A stretch of DNA of 64,000 nucleotides from Adiantum capillus-veneris (Eukaryota > Streptophyta > Polypodiopsida > Polypodiales > Pteridaceae), in contig CM043952.1 of the NCBI GenBank assembly GCA_014529385.2, forward strand, positions 149,449,057 through 149,513,056, written 5' to 3'. Positions 62,640 to 64,000 of this stretch are shown one piece after another. The stretch's first letter is position 1. Every line of letters begins with the position of its first letter. The position numbers and the translations under genes are program-made. The notes below the pieces were generated by a model. That model worked only from the letters and a program-made list of their open reading frames with translations, was not told the DNA's origin and made no database searches.

Positions 62640-64000
62640 GGCTGCCCTCATATTGTTGAATTCAAGCATGACAAAAGGTTTAGGAATAGTAACCACAAAA
62701 TCTCAATTGTCAAGCATGGAAAAAGGCTTGGAATAATAACCAAAAAATCTCAATTGTCAAGCATGGAAAAAGACTAGGAATAATAACAAGAAAACCCCTC
62801 TAATTTGTGGAAATTCCAAGACTACCCCTCTAATTTTGAAAATTTACAAAATACCCCACATATTTTGTTATTGATTCCCAAAATGACCCTCAAATTTTCC
62901 ATAAAATCCAAAATACCTCTGGTTGTGAGATTTAAATTCTTTAAAGCTAAAACAAATTGTATGTTTTCATAAGAAGACTGATTGTCTATCAAAACAAGAT
63001 ACTAAATCTAAAATATGAGCTGCTTATGTAGGCTTTGGAGATGAAGTGCTTTATTATTTTCATCAATAATTTCCTTTTTGGGAGGTGATTTGTGACAAGT
63101 AACATGCTAAGCTCCCAAAACAATGATCTCAATTGTCAAGTATGGATAAAGATTTGAAAAAATAACCAAAAAACCCCTCTAATTTGTGGAAATTCCAAAA
63201 GTACCCCTCTAATGAAAATTTACAAAATACCCCACATATTTTGTCATTTATTCCCAAAATGCCCCTCAAATTTTCCATAAAATACAAAATACCACTGGTT
63301 GTGATAGTAATTTTTAAAAAAGATAAAATAAATTGTTGATTTTCAGAAAAAGAATGATTGTATATCGATACAAGATGCTAAAACTAGAATATGAGCTGTT
63401 TATGTAGGCTTTGAAGATGAGTAGCTTCATTATTTTTAGAAATAATTGCCTGTTTTGGGAGGTTATTCGTTTAAAATATCATGTTAAGCTCTCAAATAAA
63501 GAATCTCAATTGTCAAGAAAGGATAAAGAGTTGGAAAATTACCAGAAAACCCCTCTAATTTGTGGAAATTCCCAAGACACACCTCAGATTTTAAAAAAAA
63601 TCAAATTTCCACCCATATTTTGTCATTAATTCCCATAATGCCTTTCAAATATTCCAAACAAACAAAAATACCCCCGGTTGTAGAGTAAATTTCTAAAAAG
63701 ATGACAAAATTTGTATGTTTTCATAAGAAGATTGATTGCCTATGATTACAATATTCTATAACTAGAATTTGAGCTGTCTATGTAGGTTTTGGAGATGAAT
63801 TGCTTCTTTGTTTATAGAATTGATTGCCTTTTTGGGAAGGTTATTTGTAACAAATAACATGCTAGGCTCTCAATAAAAGGAATAAAATGATTAAAAAATT
63901 AAAAACAACTGTAATTTGTGGATATTCCAAGAATACCCCTCAAATTTCAAAAATTTAAAAAGCAAACCCCATATTTTGTCATTGATTGTGGTGAGAAATA
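62640..64000 (+). repeat. Edge of a satellite array, units about 355-380 bp
   Basis: Units starting with AAAACCCCTCTAATTTGTGG occur at 62791, 63170, 63546 and, diverged, about 63902. Each contains runs of CCCCTC/CCCCAC-AAATTTT motifs, a GATTGTxTATC segment, TATGTAGGCTTTGAAGATGA-like sequence and CTCAATTGTCAAG. Before the first unit a 48-base piece (CTCAATTGTCAAGCATGG…) is doubled (62701, 62750). The array runs off the window. Confidence 0.88.

Overview
This is nuclear DNA of a land plant. It holds a spliced gene for the plant form of agmatine deiminase. It is packed with Ty3/gypsy and Ty1/copia LTR retrotransposons, several with primer-binding sites complementary to plant initiator tRNA-Met. 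The promoter-side LTR segments carry plant telomere-type TTTAGGG motifs, and dinucleotide repeats are long. Nothing bacterial or organellar was seen. The repeat load and long introns would fit a fern, a gymnosperm or another large plant genome, but the species cannot be named from this window.

Positions 1-36150 are almost entirely nested LTR retrotransposons. The oldest layer is element A, a minus-strand chromodomain-type Ty3/gypsy element. Its 5' LTR ends at 33108 and its 3' LTR is cut at 4360. Into A went element B (plus, 5272-12147, in the 3' end of A), element C (minus, 1-4359, in the 3' LTR of A), a 2.2-kb composite segment carrying a LINE endonuclease (14839-17083), and element D (minus, 17413-31489, in the protease region of A). 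Element E (plus, 23222-30691) then went into the gag of D. Target-site duplications readable in the sequence support B, D, E and, less firmly, the composite. A, B, C and D are one coding family that carries at least three unrelated U3 (promoter) sequences. E is a second family, and a deleted relative of E (F, minus) lies at 33484-36151. All coding regions carry stops, frameshifts or deletions.

Positions 36351-45030 hold the last four recognisable exons of agmatine deiminase on the plus strand. One intron is 7.1 kb and filled with a LINE fragment, simple repeats and a third set of gypsy-like remnants. The exons for the first half of the enzyme are not in the window, so the upstream intron may contain the whole retrotransposon stack, or the gene may be cut.

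Positions 45031-55640 are intergenic, with a copia-like LTR/primer-site remnant, a 360-bp tandem duplication, many simple repeats, a decayed copia pol and a small complete copia-type element that carries only gag (51579-54279).

Positions 55742-59095 carry the most unusual locus: a multi-exon, frameshifted plus-strand gene. Its N-terminal part resembles the ParB/sulfiredoxin fold (DGNHR motif). Its C-terminal part resembles a beta-class (permuted) DNA adenine/cytosine-N4 methyltransferase with eroded catalytic motifs. The remainder to 64000 holds a PPR fossil, an inverted repeat, short tandem repeats and the edge of a satellite of about 355-380 bp per unit.
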